A stretch of DNA of 56,795 nucleotides from an uncultured Spirochaetaceae bacterium (GCA_944392935.1 CALXYI010000041.1:1-56795), one strand, 5' to 3'. Positions 39,581 through 49,681 are shown, counted from the stretch's first letter. Notes: a model not told the origin generated them from the letters alone. Made by a program: numbers and translations.

Positions 39581-41267
39581 TGAATTCCCTCAGTTCATTC
39601 TCCACAGATGTGGCATCTGGAAGAGAGAGTAGCCTATCGGCAAGCTTCCGGCAACTCTCATAGGAAAGCGAGCGGATACGCCTGCGCACCTCGAATATCG
39701 AATGCGCTGACATCGAGAGCTCCTGGAAGCCGAGGCCGATCAGGAGCGGGGTGCAGTCAGCCTCGCCGGCCATCTCTCCGCAGATGGAGACCGGGATGCC
39801 CTTCGCGGTCCCGGCATCCACGACATGCTTCAGAAGCCTGAGGACAGCCGGGTGCAGCGGCCTGTACAGCGAGGATATGCGCTCATTGCCCCTGTCCACC
39901 GCGATGGTATACTGCACGAGATCATTCGTCCCGATCGACATGAAGTCCACCTTATCCGCGATTATATCCGCCGTGATGGCAGCTGAAGGCACCTCTATCA
40001 TGGTGCCGATCTTCATGCCCTCATCGAACGCGATACCCGCATCCCTGCATTCCTGCTTCACCTCCTCAAGGAAGGCAAGCACCTGCTGGAGCTCCTCGGA
40101 ACCGGAGATCATCGGGAACATCATGCGCACAGACGGTGAGAGCGCGGATGCCTTCAGTATGGATATCAGCTGGCTGCGGAAGATGTCCTTGCGTTCCATG
40201 CAGAGCCTGACGGCCCGCCAGCCAAGTATCGGATTATCCTCCTTCGTCCTGAGCTCCCCGACGATCTTATCACCTCCGAGATCGTAGGTGCGGAAGGTGA
40301 CAGGGCCCAGCGGCCCCATTACGCGGGCTGTCTCCGAATATATCCGGCTCCTCTTCTCCTCATCGCTGAAGAGATCCTTATGCAGCGCGAGGAACTCCGT
40401 GCGGAAAAGCCCTATTCCCTCCGCCCCCGAGAGTATCACGCCATTGAGCGCCTCTATCCCCTCGATGTTGCATCTCAGATGCACATGACGACCGTCAATC
40501 GTGACCGAAGGAAGCTCCGCCTCGCGGCGAAGCTCGCGGTCTTCCATCACCGCCGCGCTCTTCCGGGCCCTGAATGCGGCAAGCGTATCCTCATCGGGAT
40601 TTATGACCGCCAGCCCTTCCTTGCCGTCAATGGCGATCATATCCCCGCTCTCGGCAGACGAGGAGATATCCCCTATGCCAAGCACGGCAGGTATCTCAAG
40701 CGAGCGCGCAAGTATGGCGACATGGCTTGTCCTGCCGCCGCCGTCAAGGCAGATGCCCAGAAGGCATCCTGCATTCATCTCGAATATCTCGGACGGCATG
40801 AGATAGTCAGCGACGAGGATGCATGGCTCGCTGATATGGGGGCTGAACTCATTGCCGGAAAGCGCCATGATGAGATGCCTTGCAACATCCTTCAGGTCCT
40901 GGGCCCTTTCCATGAAATACTCATTCCCCAGCTTCTCAAGAAGCCCTATGTACACATCTGCAGCTGCTTCCACTGCCCAGGAGGCATTGTACCTCTTCTG
41001 CATGATGTTCTCCATGACAAGAGCAGTGAACTCCGGATCCTCGACCATGCTGCGATGCACCGCTATCAGCGATCGCTCATCATCGGTATCAGGCTTATAG
41101 GATGAGATTTCCGCAAGGACAGCGCGTACGGCACGCCTGAACGCCTCCGCCTCATTCGCCGTATCGGAGGCCAGCTCATGCGATATGCTTATCTCGCTAT
41201 GGCGGAAGACGACTGCCTTGGCCATGCTGATTCCGGGAGAAGTACCCAGCCCGTTCTTGACTATCAT
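39567..41267 (-). CDS. ptsI: PTS enzyme I (phosphoenolpyruvate-protein phosphotransferase)
   Basis: A 566-residue enzyme I, full length. The HPr-binding and phosphohistidine domain has His182 in GGGRTSHVAILAR; the PEP-binding barrel shows GIGLFRTEFL, RTYDLGGDK, NPILGWRAVR, SIGTNDLVQYT and the active-site Cys region VSICGEMAG. It takes phosphate from PEP and passes it to HPr. No HPr or sugar-specific EII gene is in the window, so a regulatory role is possible. The ATG has no ribosome site and lies six bases behind a -10-like box. Confidence 0.95.
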   Translation of the reverse strand: MIVKNGLGTSPGISMAKAVVFRHSEISISHELASDTANEAEAFRRAVRAVLAEISSYKPDTDDERSLIAVHRSMVEDPEFTALVMENIMQKRYNASWAVEAAADVYIGLLEKLGNEYFMERAQDLKDVARHLIMALSGNEFSPHISEPCILVADYLMPSEIFEMNAGCLLGICLDGGGRTSHVAILARSLEIPAVLGIGDISSSAESGDMIAIDGKEGLAVINPDEDTLAAFRARKSAAVMEDRELRREAELPSVTIDGRHVHLRCNIEGIEALNGVILSGAEGIGLFRTEFLALHKDLFSDEEKRSRIYSETARVMGPLGPVTFRTYDLGGDKIVGELRTKEDNPILGWRAVRLCMERKDIFRSQLISILKASALSPSVRMMFPMISGSEELQQVLAFLEEVKQECRDAGIAFDEGMKIGTMIEVPSAAITADIIADKVDFMSIGTNDLVQYTIAVDRGNERISSLYRPLHPAVLRLLKHVVDAGTAKGIPVSICGEMAGEADCTPLLIGLGFQELSMSAHSIFEVRRRIRSLSYESCRKLADRLLSLPDATSVENELREFNGKA

Positions 41268-41273
41268 ACTGGA

Positions 41274-41302
41274 ATATTACTTTCCAATGGGAACTGTGTG
41301 AA
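41274..41302 (-). promoter_or_regulatory. Promoter of ptsI, probably giving a leaderless mRNA
   Basis: Minus-strand TTCACA (41297-41302), 17-base spacer, TAATAT (41274-41279), then six bases to the ptsI ATG. Transcription would start at or within a base of the start codon. Confidence 0.5.
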
Positions 41303-41306
41303 CCAC

Positions 41307-41316
41307 CCGCATGCGG
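41307..41316. promoter_or_regulatory. Palindrome between the divergent ptsI and GerMN-like promoters
   Basis: The perfect 10-base palindrome CCGCATGCGG lies between the two -35 boxes and is a candidate shared operator. Confidence 0.35.
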
Positions 41317-41329
41317 AAATGGATGCATG

Positions 41330-41358
41330 TTGCCCATACAGCTGCACTGGGATAGAAT
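41330..41358 (+). promoter_or_regulatory. Promoter of the GerMN-like gene, probably giving a leaderless mRNA
   Basis: TTGCCC (41330-41335), 17-base spacer, TAGAAT (41353-41358), then six bases to ATG 41365, which has no Shine-Dalgarno. Confidence 0.5.
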
Positions 41359-41364
41359 GCAGCT

Positions 41365-41880
41365 ATGCCAGAGGATAAAAGGAAGAGCAGGATACGCTAT
41401 GGCGCCGTATTCGCCATACTCCTCCTTCTTTATGCCGCAGCGGTCTCCTTCCTCGTGCGGATGAGGCTTCCTGCGATGATGGATGCGACAAGGATAGCGG
41501 AGCATATCGAGCTCTACATGCAGGGACCGGTTCCAGAGCCTTCGGCCGAGGTGCAGAGGCTGCTGTACTCCTCTGATGGCGCGGTTGTGACAACGTCCAT
41601 CCTGCCATCATTCGGCAGGAACAGGCTCCATCTTGCCGCTGAAGCCGCGCTGCTTCCGCCGACGGAGGAAGAGCTCGCGGCAGGGCTTGTGTCGTACATC
41701 CCCGAAGGGACGGAGCTGATCGGGATATCAAAGCGTGCGGATTACATCTACATCGATCTGTCGGACGAGATGCTCGGAGCGGATGATCGTGCATGGGAGG
41801 AAATAAGGGAGAGCATCGCCCTCACCATCGATTTCAGGGAAATGAGGTTCATGGTGGAAGGGGATCTCCTGGAGGAATGA
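41365..41880 (+). CDS. Membrane-anchored GerMN-like protein
   Basis: A 171-residue protein: short basic N terminus (KRKSRIRYG), one membrane helix at about residues 12-31, and an outside-facing domain of about 130 residues. The second half (GTELIGISKRADYIYIDLSDEML, then a helix and VEG) resembles the GerMN domain found in spore-germination lipoproteins and in other envelope proteins of non-spore-formers. The ligand is unknown. It is transcribed alone, divergent from ptsI with a shared 97-base control region, and converges on the metallophosphoesterase gene. Confidence 0.65.
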   Translation: MPEDKRKSRIRYGAVFAILLLLYAAAVSFLVRMRLPAMMDATRIAEHIELYMQGPVPEPSAEVQRLLYSSDGAVVTTSILPSFGRNRLHLAAEAALLPPTEEELAAGLVSYIPEGTELIGISKRADYIYIDLSDEMLGADDRAWEEIRESIALTIDFREMRFMVEGDLLEE

Positions 41881-41904
41881 AGCCGGGGATCGCCCCGGCT
41901 GCAG

Positions 41905-42690
41905 TCACTTCGTGAATCTCTCTATCGATACAGCACGGCCGGTAGCGGCATCGGCCTCGATTGCCACACCCTGGATATGGGCTTCCCCGGAGGCGACCTC
42001 GCTCTTCATCGGAAGCTGGGTCAGCTGCCTCTCGATGCTCTTCTGCGGGTCCGAGCCTATGACTGCGTCAGTGACACCTGTAAGCCCCAGATCCGTTATA
42101 TATGCAGTGCCTGAGGGAAGGATCCTCTCATCTGCTGTCTGGACATGCGTATGCGTGCCGGCGACTGCGCTGACCTTCCCATCGAGGAAGAATGCGGCTG
42201 CCTCCTTCTCCTCAGGGTTCTCCGCATGGAAATCGACGAAGATGAGCGGAGTCCTCTTCCTGATCTCGCGCACAGCCTGATCAAGCCGCTTCAGCGGATC
42301 GTCTATCGGAGCCATCGACATGCGGCCCTGGGCATTCACCACAGCGAACTCGAAAGCCCCCTTCTTCCTTATCGTATATCCCTTGCCTATGCACGGCTCA
42401 GGATAGTTGATAGGCCGGAGGATATCCTCGCTGGAGGAGAGGACCGGATAGATCTCCTCCTTCTGCCATATATGGTTGCCGCTCGTGATGACATCAGCGC
42501 CCAGCTGCAGCATCTGGCGGTAATCCGCGACGGAGATCCCGAATCCCCCTGCCGCGTTCTCGCCATTGATGATGACGAAATCGGCCTTGCGTTCCTTCAT
42601 CAGAGTGGAGAGCCCTACGAATAGGGCTCCCATTCCTGCGCTTCCCGAGACATCTCCTATCATCAGGACGCGTACTGTTTCGCTCTTCAC
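41905..42690 (-). CDS. YmdB-type metallophosphoesterase (TIGR00282 family)
   Basis: A 261-residue metallophosphoesterase. Metal ligands are visible in RVLMIGDVSGSAG, INGENAAGGFG, TSGNHIWQKEE and the final AGTHTHVQTAD with its two His. In Bacillus the homologue YmdB is a 2',3'-cyclic-nucleotide phosphodiesterase, encoded directly after rny as here, and reported to influence RNase Y-dependent RNA levels. It starts with GTG in a TAGTG overlap with the rny stop. Confidence 0.92.
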   Translation of the reverse strand: MKSETVRVLMIGDVSGSAGMGALFVGLSTLMKERKADFVIINGENAAGGFGISVADYRQMLQLGADVITSGNHIWQKEEIYPVLSSSEDILRPINYPEPCIGKGYTIRKKGAFEFAVVNAQGRMSMAPIDDPLKRLDQAVREIRKRTPLIFVDFHAENPEEKEAAAFFLDGKVSAVAGTHTHVQTADERILPSGTAYITDLGLTGVTDAVIGSDPQKSIERQLTQLPMKSEVASGEAHIQGVAIEADAATGRAVSIERFTK

Positions 42691-44219
42691 TATTTTGCGT
42701 ACTCCACGACCCTGGTCTCGCGTATGATCGTGACCTTGATCTTGCCAGGATACCTCAGCTCCGCCTCGATGCGGTCCGCGATACCGCGTGCGGTCTTCTT
42801 CGCACCCTCATCGCTTACCGTGTCGCTGTTGACCATGATCCTCAGCTCACGGCCCGCCTGGATGGCGAATGCATTGTCCACGCCATCGAATCCCTTCGCG
42901 ATATTCTCAAGCGACTCAAGCCTCTTGATATAGTTGTCGAGGCTCTCGCGGCGTGCGCCGGGACGAGCTGCGGAGATCGCATCGGCTACCTGCACGATTA
43001 TGGCCTCGGGACAGATCGGATCGACATCATTGTGATGCGCGAGGACGCAGTTCACGACCCTCGGATCCTCACCGAGCCTCTTCACCAGCTCACCGCCGAG
43101 CTCGGCATGGTTGGCTTCGCTCTCCGTCTCGGCACCCTTCCCGATATCATGCAGAAGCCCGCCGCGCTTCGCTATCTCAGCATCGGCACCGACCTCAGAT
43201 GCGATCATGCCTGCGAGTATCGCGACTTCCTTGGAATGCAGCAGGACATTCTGCCCGTAGCTTGTCCTGAAGTGCAGGCGTCCCAGCGCCTTTATGAGCT
43301 CCGGCCCCATGTTGTGGAAACCGAGATCGAATACGACCTTCTCCCCTTCATCGACTATTATCCTGCCGACTTCCTTGGAGACCTTGCTCACCATCTCCTC
43401 GATGCGTGCGGGGTGGATGCGCCCATCCTGCACGAGACGCTCAAGCGCGACACGGGCAATCTCCTTCCTCACCGGATCGAAGCAGGAGATGACGACAGCC
43501 TCAGGGGTATCATCTATGATGATATCAACGCCGGTGAGGGTCTCAAGGGTGCGTATGTTCCTTCCCTCGCGGCCGATGATCCTGCCCTTCATCTCATCGC
43601 TCGGGAGCGATACCGATGATGTGGTGATCTCTCCGGAGACTTCCGTGGCAAGGCGCTGTATCGATGTCACGATGATATCGCGGGCGACCTTGTCAGCCTG
43701 GATCTGGGCCTCCTGCTCGATCTTGTTGATGTAGACCTGCCCGTCATGCTCAGCCTCCTCCCTCATCTCCTGGATGATGGCATTCTTGGCTTCGTCACGG
43801 GTCATGCCTGCAACGCGCTCGAGCTCCGCCGTCAGTGCCTGATGGCGTTCAGCGGTCTCCTTCTCCTTCGCAGCCAGCGCTGCATCCCTTTCTCCCAGTT
43901 GTCGCTTTACAGCTTCAAGCTCCTGCTGCCTGTGTTCAAGATTTTCCTCTTTCTGCAGAAGCCTCCGCTCGGATTTCTGCAGTTCAAATCGCCTCTCTCT
44001 AGCCTCCCGTTCCTGCTGCTGCTGCTCCTGCAGAAGCCTGTCACGGGTCTCAAGCTCGATCTCCTTGGCCTGAGCCTCTGCCTTGGAAACAGCATCCTCG
44101 CTGATCCTCTGCGCGCTCTGTTCGGCTGATGTGAGCTTTGATTTAGCGTATATCCAACGGCATACAAAACCTATTGCAATACCAGCAACAAGACATAGGA
44201 GGGAAATAATAACCGACAT
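42690..44219 (-). CDS. rny: Ribonuclease Y
   Basis: A 509-residue endoribonuclease anchored by an N-terminal membrane helix (VIISLLCLVAGIAIGFVC), followed by a long Gln/Glu/Arg-rich coiled coil (about residues 30-190), a KH domain (GRIIGREGRNIRTLETLTGVD) and an HD domain with GGLLHDIGKG. It starts mRNA decay. An AAGGAGG stands 10 bases before ATG 44219 but only one base before the upstream ATG 44228, so I prefer the downstream one. It precedes the YmdB-type gene in a two-gene operon. Confidence 0.95.
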   Translation of the reverse strand: MSVIISLLCLVAGIAIGFVCRWIYAKSKLTSAEQSAQRISEDAVSKAEAQAKEIELETRDRLLQEQQQQEREARERRFELQKSERRLLQKEENLEHRQQELEAVKRQLGERDAALAAKEKETAERHQALTAELERVAGMTRDEAKNAIIQEMREEAEHDGQVYINKIEQEAQIQADKVARDIIVTSIQRLATEVSGEITTSSVSLPSDEMKGRIIGREGRNIRTLETLTGVDIIIDDTPEAVVISCFDPVRKEIARVALERLVQDGRIHPARIEEMVSKVSKEVGRIIVDEGEKVVFDLGFHNMGPELIKALGRLHFRTSYGQNVLLHSKEVAILAGMIASEVGADAEIAKRGGLLHDIGKGAETESEANHAELGGELVKRLGEDPRVVNCVLAHHNDVDPICPEAIIVQVADAISAARPGARRESLDNYIKRLESLENIAKGFDGVDNAFAIQAGRELRIMVNSDTVSDEGAKKTARGIADRIEAELRYPGKIKVTIIRETRVVEYAK

Positions 44220-44253
44220 AGCAATCATTCCTCCTTATGAGTTATTGTCTCTG

Positions 44254-44283
44254 ATTATTGTCCCAATATCGTACAACTGTCAA
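44254..44283 (-). promoter_or_regulatory. Promoter of rny
   Basis: Minus-strand TTGACA (44278-44283), 18-base spacer, AATAAT (44254-44259). The remaining gap up to the ribosomal terminator (44284-44415) shows no further feature I can support. Confidence 0.55.
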
Positions 44284-44415
44284 TATTCGTTGGACAACAA
44301 TAGCTTGCAGGCTCATGAAACGCAGGGAAATCGCAGATTATCGGCAATACAGGCAATCATAGATATCCGCACGCTGCCGGAAGGCCCGGAAACGAAGGAG
44401 ATGGAGGCTGAAAGG

Positions 44416-44438
44416 AAAACCGTCACGCACGGTGACGG
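44416..44438 (-). terminator. Terminator of the ribosomal protein superoperon
   Basis: A perfect 7-bp stem CCGTCAC/GTGACGG with a 5-base loop, then TTTTCC on the minus strand, about 30 bases after the rplQ stop. Confidence 0.85.
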
Positions 44439-44469
44439 CTTCAGACGCATTGCCTGTCTTTCCGCTTCC

Positions 44470-44883
44470 TCAGTTGGAAGCCTTGTCGGCCTTCTTGGCC
44501 TTCTTCTCTGCCTTCTCCTCCTTCTTCGTCTTCTCGACGAGCTCGAGGATCACCATCTCGGCAGCATCCCCAAGCCTGTTTCCTGTCTTGAGGATTCTGG
44601 TGTAACCACCTTTTCTCTCTGCGAAGAGAGGTCCGATCTCCTTGAAGAGCTTGTTCACGACAGCTTCGTCATAGACATCGCGGGCGATGATGCGGCGGTT
44701 GTGGACCGAATCAACCTTTGCCCTTGTTATCATCTTCTCAGCCATCTTCCGCACTTCAAGAGCCTTTGCCTTCGTGGTCTCGATCCTCTCATATCTGAAG
44801 AGGGATGTGACCATGTTGCGCTTCAGCGCCTTGCGTTCGCTGGATTTGCGGGAAAGCGCATTGAAACCAATCCTATGCTTCAT
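44470..44883 (-). CDS. rplQ: Ribosomal protein L17
   Basis: A 137-residue L17 beginning [20 protein letters not shown], with [27 protein letters not shown] in the middle and [20 protein letters not shown] near the end. A Lys/Ala-rich tail of about 20 residues follows. L17 lies near the peptide exit tunnel of the 50S subunit. It overlaps rpoA by 11 bases and is the last gene of the superoperon. Confidence 0.97.
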   Translation of the reverse strand: MKHRIGFNALSRKSSERKALKRNMVTSLFRYERIETTKAKALEVRKMAEKMITRAKVDSVHNRRIIARDVYDEAVVNKLFKEIGPLFAERKGGYTRILKTGNRLGDAAEMVILELVEKTKKEEKAEKKAKKADKASN

Positions 44884-45934
44884 TGTTCTCTACTTCCTTG
44901 TTCTCTGGAACTTTGATAGACGTCTTTAATACACTGAAGTCAGTCATGCCGAGAGTAAGGCCCCACTCCCTGAGCTTATCCTTGATCTCAGAGAGGGACT
45001 TCTTGCCGAAGTTCCTTGTCTTAGCGATTTCGTCCTCAGTCTTCCTTGCAAGATCCCCGATTGTCTTGATGCCCGCATTCTTCAGGCAGTTGGAGGAACG
45101 CACGGTGAGCTCAAGCTCTTCCACGGGAGTATCAAGAAGCTTCCTGATCCTCTCTTCCTCCTCATCCACCTCCTCAGTGGTGCATACCTGCCCCTCATCG
45201 AAGTTGATGAAGATCGTGAAATGCTCCTTTATGATCTTCGCGGCCTCACCCAGGGCATTCTCCGGGGTTATGGTGCCATCAGTGAAGATCTCAAGTGTGA
45301 GCTTCTCATAATCGTTTCTCTGTCCGACCCTTGTCGGCTCGATGGAATAGCGGACCCTCTTGACCGGCGAATAGAATGCGTCGATCGCAATCGTACCCGG
45401 CTCCTCGGAGTACTTCTCGTTGAGCTCGGAAGGAACATAGCCCCTTCCAAGGTCGATCTGGACCTCCATCTCGAGGTCGCAGTCATCCATCATCGTGAAG
45501 ATCGGGAGATCCGGGTTCGTCACCGTAACCTGATCACGCTCGAAATCCTTCCCTGTTATGACACCGGGGCCCTTGCAGGGGATGATGATGACAGTGCCCT
45601 CGCAGTCGTCAGGCATTGAGATCTGCAGTTTCTTAATGGCTGCTATGATATCGCTGATATCTTCCTTCACACCGCGCAGCGGCTCGAACTCCGACGTGAC
45701 CATATGGGCCTCACGTGCCTCGGTTGCACCGAATGTCGTGAAGCGGATGGCCGTTACGGCATAGCCCTGGATAGAGGACAGGAGGACGCGGCGGAGCGTA
45801 TTGCCGACCGTCGTTCCGAAGCCCCTTTCGAAAGGATATGCAACGAACTTGCCGTAGTCTGCTGTCGAGACAGTGTGATCAGAGATGATTCCCGAAGGTC
45901 TCTTGAATCCCTTGAGAAGATTTTTTCTAGCCAT
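44873..45934 (-). CDS. rpoA: RNA polymerase alpha subunit
   Basis: A 353-residue alpha subunit. The N-terminal dimerisation domain holds [30 protein letters not shown]; the C-terminal domain (about residues 265-335) with [23 protein letters not shown] and [14 protein letters not shown] binds UP elements and activators. The family length is about 330; the extra residues are at the C terminus. GGAG lies five bases before the ATG. Positioned between rpsK and rplQ, without the rpsD often found here. Confidence 0.98.
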   Translation of the reverse strand: MARKNLLKGFKRPSGIISDHTVSTADYGKFVAYPFERGFGTTVGNTLRRVLLSSIQGYAVTAIRFTTFGATEAREAHMVTSEFEPLRGVKEDISDIIAAIKKLQISMPDDCEGTVIIIPCKGPGVITGKDFERDQVTVTNPDLPIFTMMDDCDLEMEVQIDLGRGYVPSELNEKYSEEPGTIAIDAFYSPVKRVRYSIEPTRVGQRNDYEKLTLEIFTDGTITPENALGEAAKIIKEHFTIFINFDEGQVCTTEEVDEEEERIRKLLDTPVEELELTVRSSNCLKNAGIKTIGDLARKTEDEIAKTRNFGKKSLSEIKDKLREWGLTLGMTDFSVLKTSIKVPENKEVENNEA

Positions 45935-45977
45935 TATCGCTCCTTATTTCTGTTGCAGCTCTTAGAGCCGGAATCAA

Positions 45978-46355
45978 TCAGACACGGCGTGTCTTGCGCG
46001 GCCTGCATCCATTGTGCGGAATCGGGGTGACGTCTCTGATCGTGCGGACCTTGAGTCCAAGCACACCGAGCGTCCTGATAGCGCTCTCGCGGCCGACACC
46101 TGGTCCCTTGACGAATACATTGACTTCCCTCAGGCCGAAATCCATAGCCTTCTTGGCTGCAGTCTCACATGTCGTCTGAGCTGCATAGGGAGTGGATTTC
46201 TTTGCACCGCGGAAACCGAGCATACCGGCGGATGCCCATGAAACGGCGTTGCCAGCAAGGTCCGTAACCGTGATGATCGTGTTGTTGAAGGTTGCCTGGA
46301 TATAGACATTCCCCTCAAGTACGGTCTTCTTTGTCTTCTTCTTCACATTAGCCAT
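45978..46355 (-). CDS. rpsK: Ribosomal protein S11
   Basis: A 125-residue S11: [39 protein letters not shown] and the basic end [18 protein letters not shown]. It forms part of the mRNA exit channel on the 30S platform. It lies 16 bases after rpsM. Confidence 0.98.
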   Translation of the reverse strand: MANVKKKTKKTVLEGNVYIQATFNNTIITVTDLAGNAVSWASAGMLGFRGAKKSTPYAAQTTCETAAKKAMDFGLREVNVFVKGPGVGRESAIRTLGVLGLKVRTIRDVTPIPHNGCRPRKTRRV

Positions 46356-46371
46356 TTCTTCTCACCTGCCC

Positions 46372-46737
46372 TTACTTCTTCTTGTTGGCGACGGTCTTCT
46401 TCTTGCCCTTCCTGGTCCTGGCATTGGTCTTGGTCCTCTGCCCTCTTACGGGGAGTCCCTTCCTGTGCCTGAGTCCTCTGTAGCAGCCGATATCCATCAG
46501 TCTCTTGATGTTGAGGGCAACCTCAGTGCGGAGATGTCCTTCGATCTTATACTCTTCCTCGATGACCTTCCTGAGAAGGGCAAGGTCGTCGCTGGAAAGG
46601 GAGTTGATCCTGACATCCGGGTCGATATTCGTCTTCTGACAGATCTCCATCGCGGATACTCTTCCGATTCCGTAGATATATGTCAGTGCGATCTTAACTG
46701 CCTTGTTCGGCAGATCAACACCTGCTATACGTGCCAT
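46372..46737 (-). CDS. rpsM: Ribosomal protein S13
   Basis: A 121-residue S13 beginning [25 protein letters not shown], with [25 protein letters not shown] near its Lys-rich end. It contacts the 50S subunit and the P-site tRNA at the head of the 30S subunit. It follows rpmJ by 12 bases. Confidence 0.98.
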   Translation of the reverse strand: MARIAGVDLPNKAVKIALTYIYGIGRVSAMEICQKTNIDPDVRINSLSSDDLALLRKVIEEEYKIEGHLRTEVALNIKRLMDIGCYRGLRHRKGLPVRGQRTKTNARTRKGKKKTVANKKK

Positions 46738-46749
46738 CCTGGCCTCCTG

Positions 46750-46863
46750 TTATTTCTGTCTCTGCTTGTGCTTCGGGTTCTCGCAGATGATGCGCACAAC
46801 CCCAGCACGTCTGATGACTTTGCACTTGTCGCAAATAGGTTTCACACTAGCTCTGACTTTCAT
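46750..46863 (-). CDS. rpmJ: Ribosomal protein L36
   Basis: A 37-residue protein, [20 protein letters not shown] at the start and [10 protein letters not shown] at the end. Cys11, Cys14, Cys27 and His32 form the zinc site of the C+ type. It lies directly after secY; the infA gene that commonly separates the two is missing. Confidence 0.96.
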   Translation of the reverse strand: MKVRASVKPICDKCKVIRRAGVVRIICENPKHKQRQK

Positions 46864-46876
46864 TTCCGAACTCCTA

Positions 46877-48178
46877 TCAGAATTTCTTGAATCTGCGCTT
46901 CCTTGCATCGACGAAGCCATCGTGATGATGCATCTTCATCAGTGCGTCAAGCTGTCTCATTGTCTCGAGGTCAACACCAACAAGAATGATGAGAGATGTG
47001 CCGCCGAACAGCATAGCAACATTCGAGGGGAATGAGAAGAACTTCTGTATCAGCGTCGGTATCAGCGCTATGAATGCGAGGAAGATAGCACCCGGAAGGA
47101 CTATGCGGTTAAGCACCTTCGTAAGGTATTCCTCAAGCTTCTCGTTCCTTACCCCAGGAATGGAACCTCCGTTGTCGCGGATATTCTTCGCCATCTCAAT
47201 CGGGTTGAGCGTCACCTGCGTATAGAAGAACGCAAACGCGATGATCAGCAGGGTGTATATGATGAGATACGGAACTCCCTGCGGATTGAGGAACTCTGCC
47301 ACCGCCCTGAGCCAGCCGATCGATGAATTGTATCCCAGCTGGAGAGGGAACGAAAGCAGCGTAGAGGCGAAGATGACCGGGATGACGCCTGACGGGTTGA
47401 TCTTGAAGGGGATGAACGAGTTCTGGGAACCGTACATCTTCCTTCCGACGACACGGCGGGCATACTGCACCGGCAGCTTCCTCTGTCCCTTCTCCTCATA
47501 CACGACAAGCGCGACGACGAAGAAGAACATGATGACGACGACGATGATGGCGATCGGATTCATGAGCCCGTGGGCCACGCTTGTCACCATCGTATACGAA
47601 GCAGACGGGATACGTGCAACGATACCAGCGAAGATCATCAGCGATATGCCGTTTCCGACGCCGTTCTTCGTGATCTTCTCACCAAGCCATACCATGAGCA
47701 TTGAGCCCGCGGTCACCGTGATAATCGATACGATCGTGAACGGTACGCGTCCGATAGCGAGCGCTCCCGGGATGCTCTGTGCATACATCGAAGCTGCCAG
47801 CGACTGGATCGCTGCGACTGCGATGGAAGCATAGCGGGTATACTGCTGGACCTTCTTAGACCCCTGCGGATCCTGCGCAAGCTTCTTCAGCGACGGGATG
47901 ACGAGCATCAGCAGCTGCATGATGATCTGCGTGCTGATGTATGGCATCACCCCGAGCATGAGAATCGAGAAATTCGCGAAGGCACCGCCGGAGAAGAAGT
48001 TCAGGTACTCTGTGAAGGAATTCGAGTTGGCCTCGAAATAGCTGAGCACAGCGCCCGGATTGACACCAGGGATAGGAAGGGCTGCCCCTATCCTCGTCAC
48101 CGCAAGGATGCCGAGGGTGTAGAGGATCTTCTTCCTGATGTCCTTCATTCTGAACATTTCTACCAGAGTGTTTGCCAT
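46877..48178 (-). CDS. secY: Protein translocase subunit SecY
   Basis: A 433-residue membrane protein with the ten-helix SecY layout: it starts [21 protein letters not shown], has PIPGVNPGA in the first loop, [13 protein letters not shown] for the pore region, and [39 protein letters not shown] in the fourth cytoplasmic loop. It forms the channel through which signal-peptide proteins such as TctC and the lipoprotein leave the cytoplasm. Placed between rplO and rpmJ; adk and map are absent behind it. Confidence 0.98.
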   Translation of the reverse strand: MANTLVEMFRMKDIRKKILYTLGILAVTRIGAALPIPGVNPGAVLSYFEANSNSFTEYLNFFSGGAFANFSILMLGVMPYISTQIIMQLLMLVIPSLKKLAQDPQGSKKVQQYTRYASIAVAAIQSLAASMYAQSIPGALAIGRVPFTIVSIITVTAGSMLMVWLGEKITKNGVGNGISLMIFAGIVARIPSASYTMVTSVAHGLMNPIAIIVVVIMFFFVVALVVYEEKGQRKLPVQYARRVVGRKMYGSQNSFIPFKINPSGVIPVIFASTLLSFPLQLGYNSSIGWLRAVAEFLNPQGVPYLIIYTLLIIAFAFFYTQVTLNPIEMAKNIRDNGGSIPGVRNEKLEEYLTKVLNRIVLPGAIFLAFIALIPTLIQKFFSFPSNVAMLFGGTSLIILVGVDLETMRQLDALMKMHHHDGFVDARKRRFKKF

Positions 48179-48189
48179 GTCCGCCCTTC

Positions 48190-48621
48190 TTACCTGATCT
48201 CGCCGCCTGCGGCCTTGATCTTCTCCTGAGCCGAGGCGGAGGCCTTGACTCCTTCGATTACGAGGCGCTTCGTGATCTCGCCATCGGCAAGGATCTTAGC
48301 TATGTCGGTTCCCTTGATGAGCCCCTTTGCGCGAAGTGTCTCGTCGGATACTGTCTCGCCATCGGCATAGGACGCATCAAGCACTGCAAGGGAGATAGCC
48401 TGATGCTCTACCTTGAACGGGCAGTTGGAGAATCCACGCCTTGCGATGCGCCTGTAGAGAGGCATCTGGCCGCCTTCGAATCCAAGGCGCACCCCACCGC
48501 CGGAGCGGCTGTTCTGGCCGTCATGGCCGCGCCTTGAGGAGCGTCCGATGCCCGAACCATTGCCGCGTCCTACTATGTTCTTGCGGGTTACTGCACCCGC
48601 AGGCCTAACAATCTGTGCCAT
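48190..48621 (-). CDS. rplO: Ribosomal protein L15
   Basis: A 143-residue L15 with the Gly-rich N-terminal arm (GRGNGSGIGRSSRRGHDGQNSRSGGG) and the GFEGGQMPLYRRIARRGF segment. It binds 23S rRNA late in 50S assembly. Overlaps the rpmD stop as TAATG. Confidence 0.97.
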   Translation of the reverse strand: MAQIVRPAGAVTRKNIVGRGNGSGIGRSSRRGHDGQNSRSGGGVRLGFEGGQMPLYRRIARRGFSNCPFKVEHQAISLAVLDASYADGETVSDETLRAKGLIKGTDIAKILADGEITKRLVIEGVKASASAQEKIKAAGGEIR

Positions 48622-48803
48622 TACTGGACCTCCTCAACCTTTACAAGGTGTGAGACTGTGCGGACCATGCCAAGACTGACAGGATCCTTTTCACGGATTA
48701 CGGAGCTGGAGATCTTACCGAGCCCAAGGGCCTTGATGGTCTTCCTCTGGACCGGAAGGGTTCCTGCGAGCCCCTTTACGAGTGTGATCTTGATCTGTGC
48801 CAT
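48621..48803 (-). CDS. rpmD: Ribosomal protein L30
   Basis: A 60-residue L30 ([21 protein letters not shown], then [15 protein letters not shown]). I start at ATG 48803, six bases after GGAG and two bases after the rpsE stop, rather than at the ATG four codons upstream. Confidence 0.95.
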   Translation of the reverse strand: MAQIKITLVKGLAGTLPVQRKTIKALGLGKISSSVIREKDPVSLGMVRTVSHLVKVEEVQ

Positions 48804-48805
48804 GC

Positions 48806-49312
48806 TTAACTCCACATTTCCTTCAGGGTCTTGCCCCTGTTCCTGGCAACCGCAGCTGCATCATACATATGCTCGAGAGCATCGAATGTCGCCTTGACCG
48901 TATTGATGCCGTTCCTGGAGCCGAGGGACTTCGAAAGGATGTCCCTGATTCCTGCGGCATCGCAGACGAGGCGGACAGCACCGCCGGCCTTGACGCCCGT
49001 TCCAGGCACTGCCGGCCTGAGGAGGACGGAAGCGCTCTTGAACTTCCCGGTGATATCGTGGGGGATCGTCGATCCCTTGAGAGGCACTGTGATCAGATGG
49101 GCCTTGGCCTTATCGGTTGCCTTCCTGATGGCATCGGTGACGTCGTTTGCCTTTCCGAAGCCGTAGCCTACCCTGCCATCGCCATAGCCGACGACCACGA
49201 GAGCGGAGAATGAGAATCTCCTACCGCCCTTGACGACCTTGGCGACGCGGTTGAGCTTGACGAGCTTCTCGATGCATCCATCCTTTACTTCTCTGTCTTT
49301 TCCCTTTTCCAT
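48806..49312 (-). CDS. rpsE: Ribosomal protein S5
   Basis: A 168-residue S5 with the double-stranded RNA-binding fold ([41 protein letters not shown]) and the C-terminal ribosomal fold ([25 protein letters not shown]). It helps decoding accuracy and mRNA unwinding at the 30S entry channel. Confidence 0.98.
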   Translation of the reverse strand: MEKGKDREVKDGCIEKLVKLNRVAKVVKGGRRFSFSALVVVGYGDGRVGYGFGKANDVTDAIRKATDKAKAHLITVPLKGSTIPHDITGKFKSASVLLRPAVPGTGVKAGGAVRLVCDAAGIRDILSKSLGSRNGINTVKATFDALEHMYDAAAVARNRGKTLKEMWS

Positions 49313-49321
49313 ACCGCTCTC

Positions 49322-49681
49322 CTAGAACTTTATACCGGCTTTCCTTGCGCCGTCGGCAATGCTCTTCACGATTCCGTGATAGAGATAGCCATTGCGGTCG
49401 AATACCACTGAATCGATATTCTTCTCAAGAAGCCTCTTTCCAGCGATCTCGCCGAGCTTCTCGGCATCCGCGACAGTGTTCCTGAGGTTCCTCAGATCGG
49501 CTTCAACGGTAGAGGCAGAGACCAGTGTATGCCCCACTGTATCATCGATGATCTGGACATACATATGGTAGTTGCTCCTGAAAACAGTCATTCTCGGTCT
49601 TGAGGCCGTGCCGGAGATCCTCTTCCTGATGTGGGCCTTCCTCTTGGCATGCCTTCTGTTCTTATCGATCATTCTGTTCAT
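49322..49681 (-). CDS. rplR: Ribosomal protein L18
   Basis: A 119-residue L18: a basic N terminus ([25 protein letters not shown]) and [23 protein letters not shown] at the end. It binds 5S rRNA. A second in-frame ATG three codons in is a possible alternative start. Confidence 0.97.
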   Translation of the reverse strand: MNRMIDKNRRHAKRKAHIRKRISGTASRPRMTVFRSNYHMYVQIIDDTVGHTLVSASTVEADLRNLRNTVADAEKLGEIAGKRLLEKNIDSVVFDRNGYLYHGIVKSIADGARKAGIKF

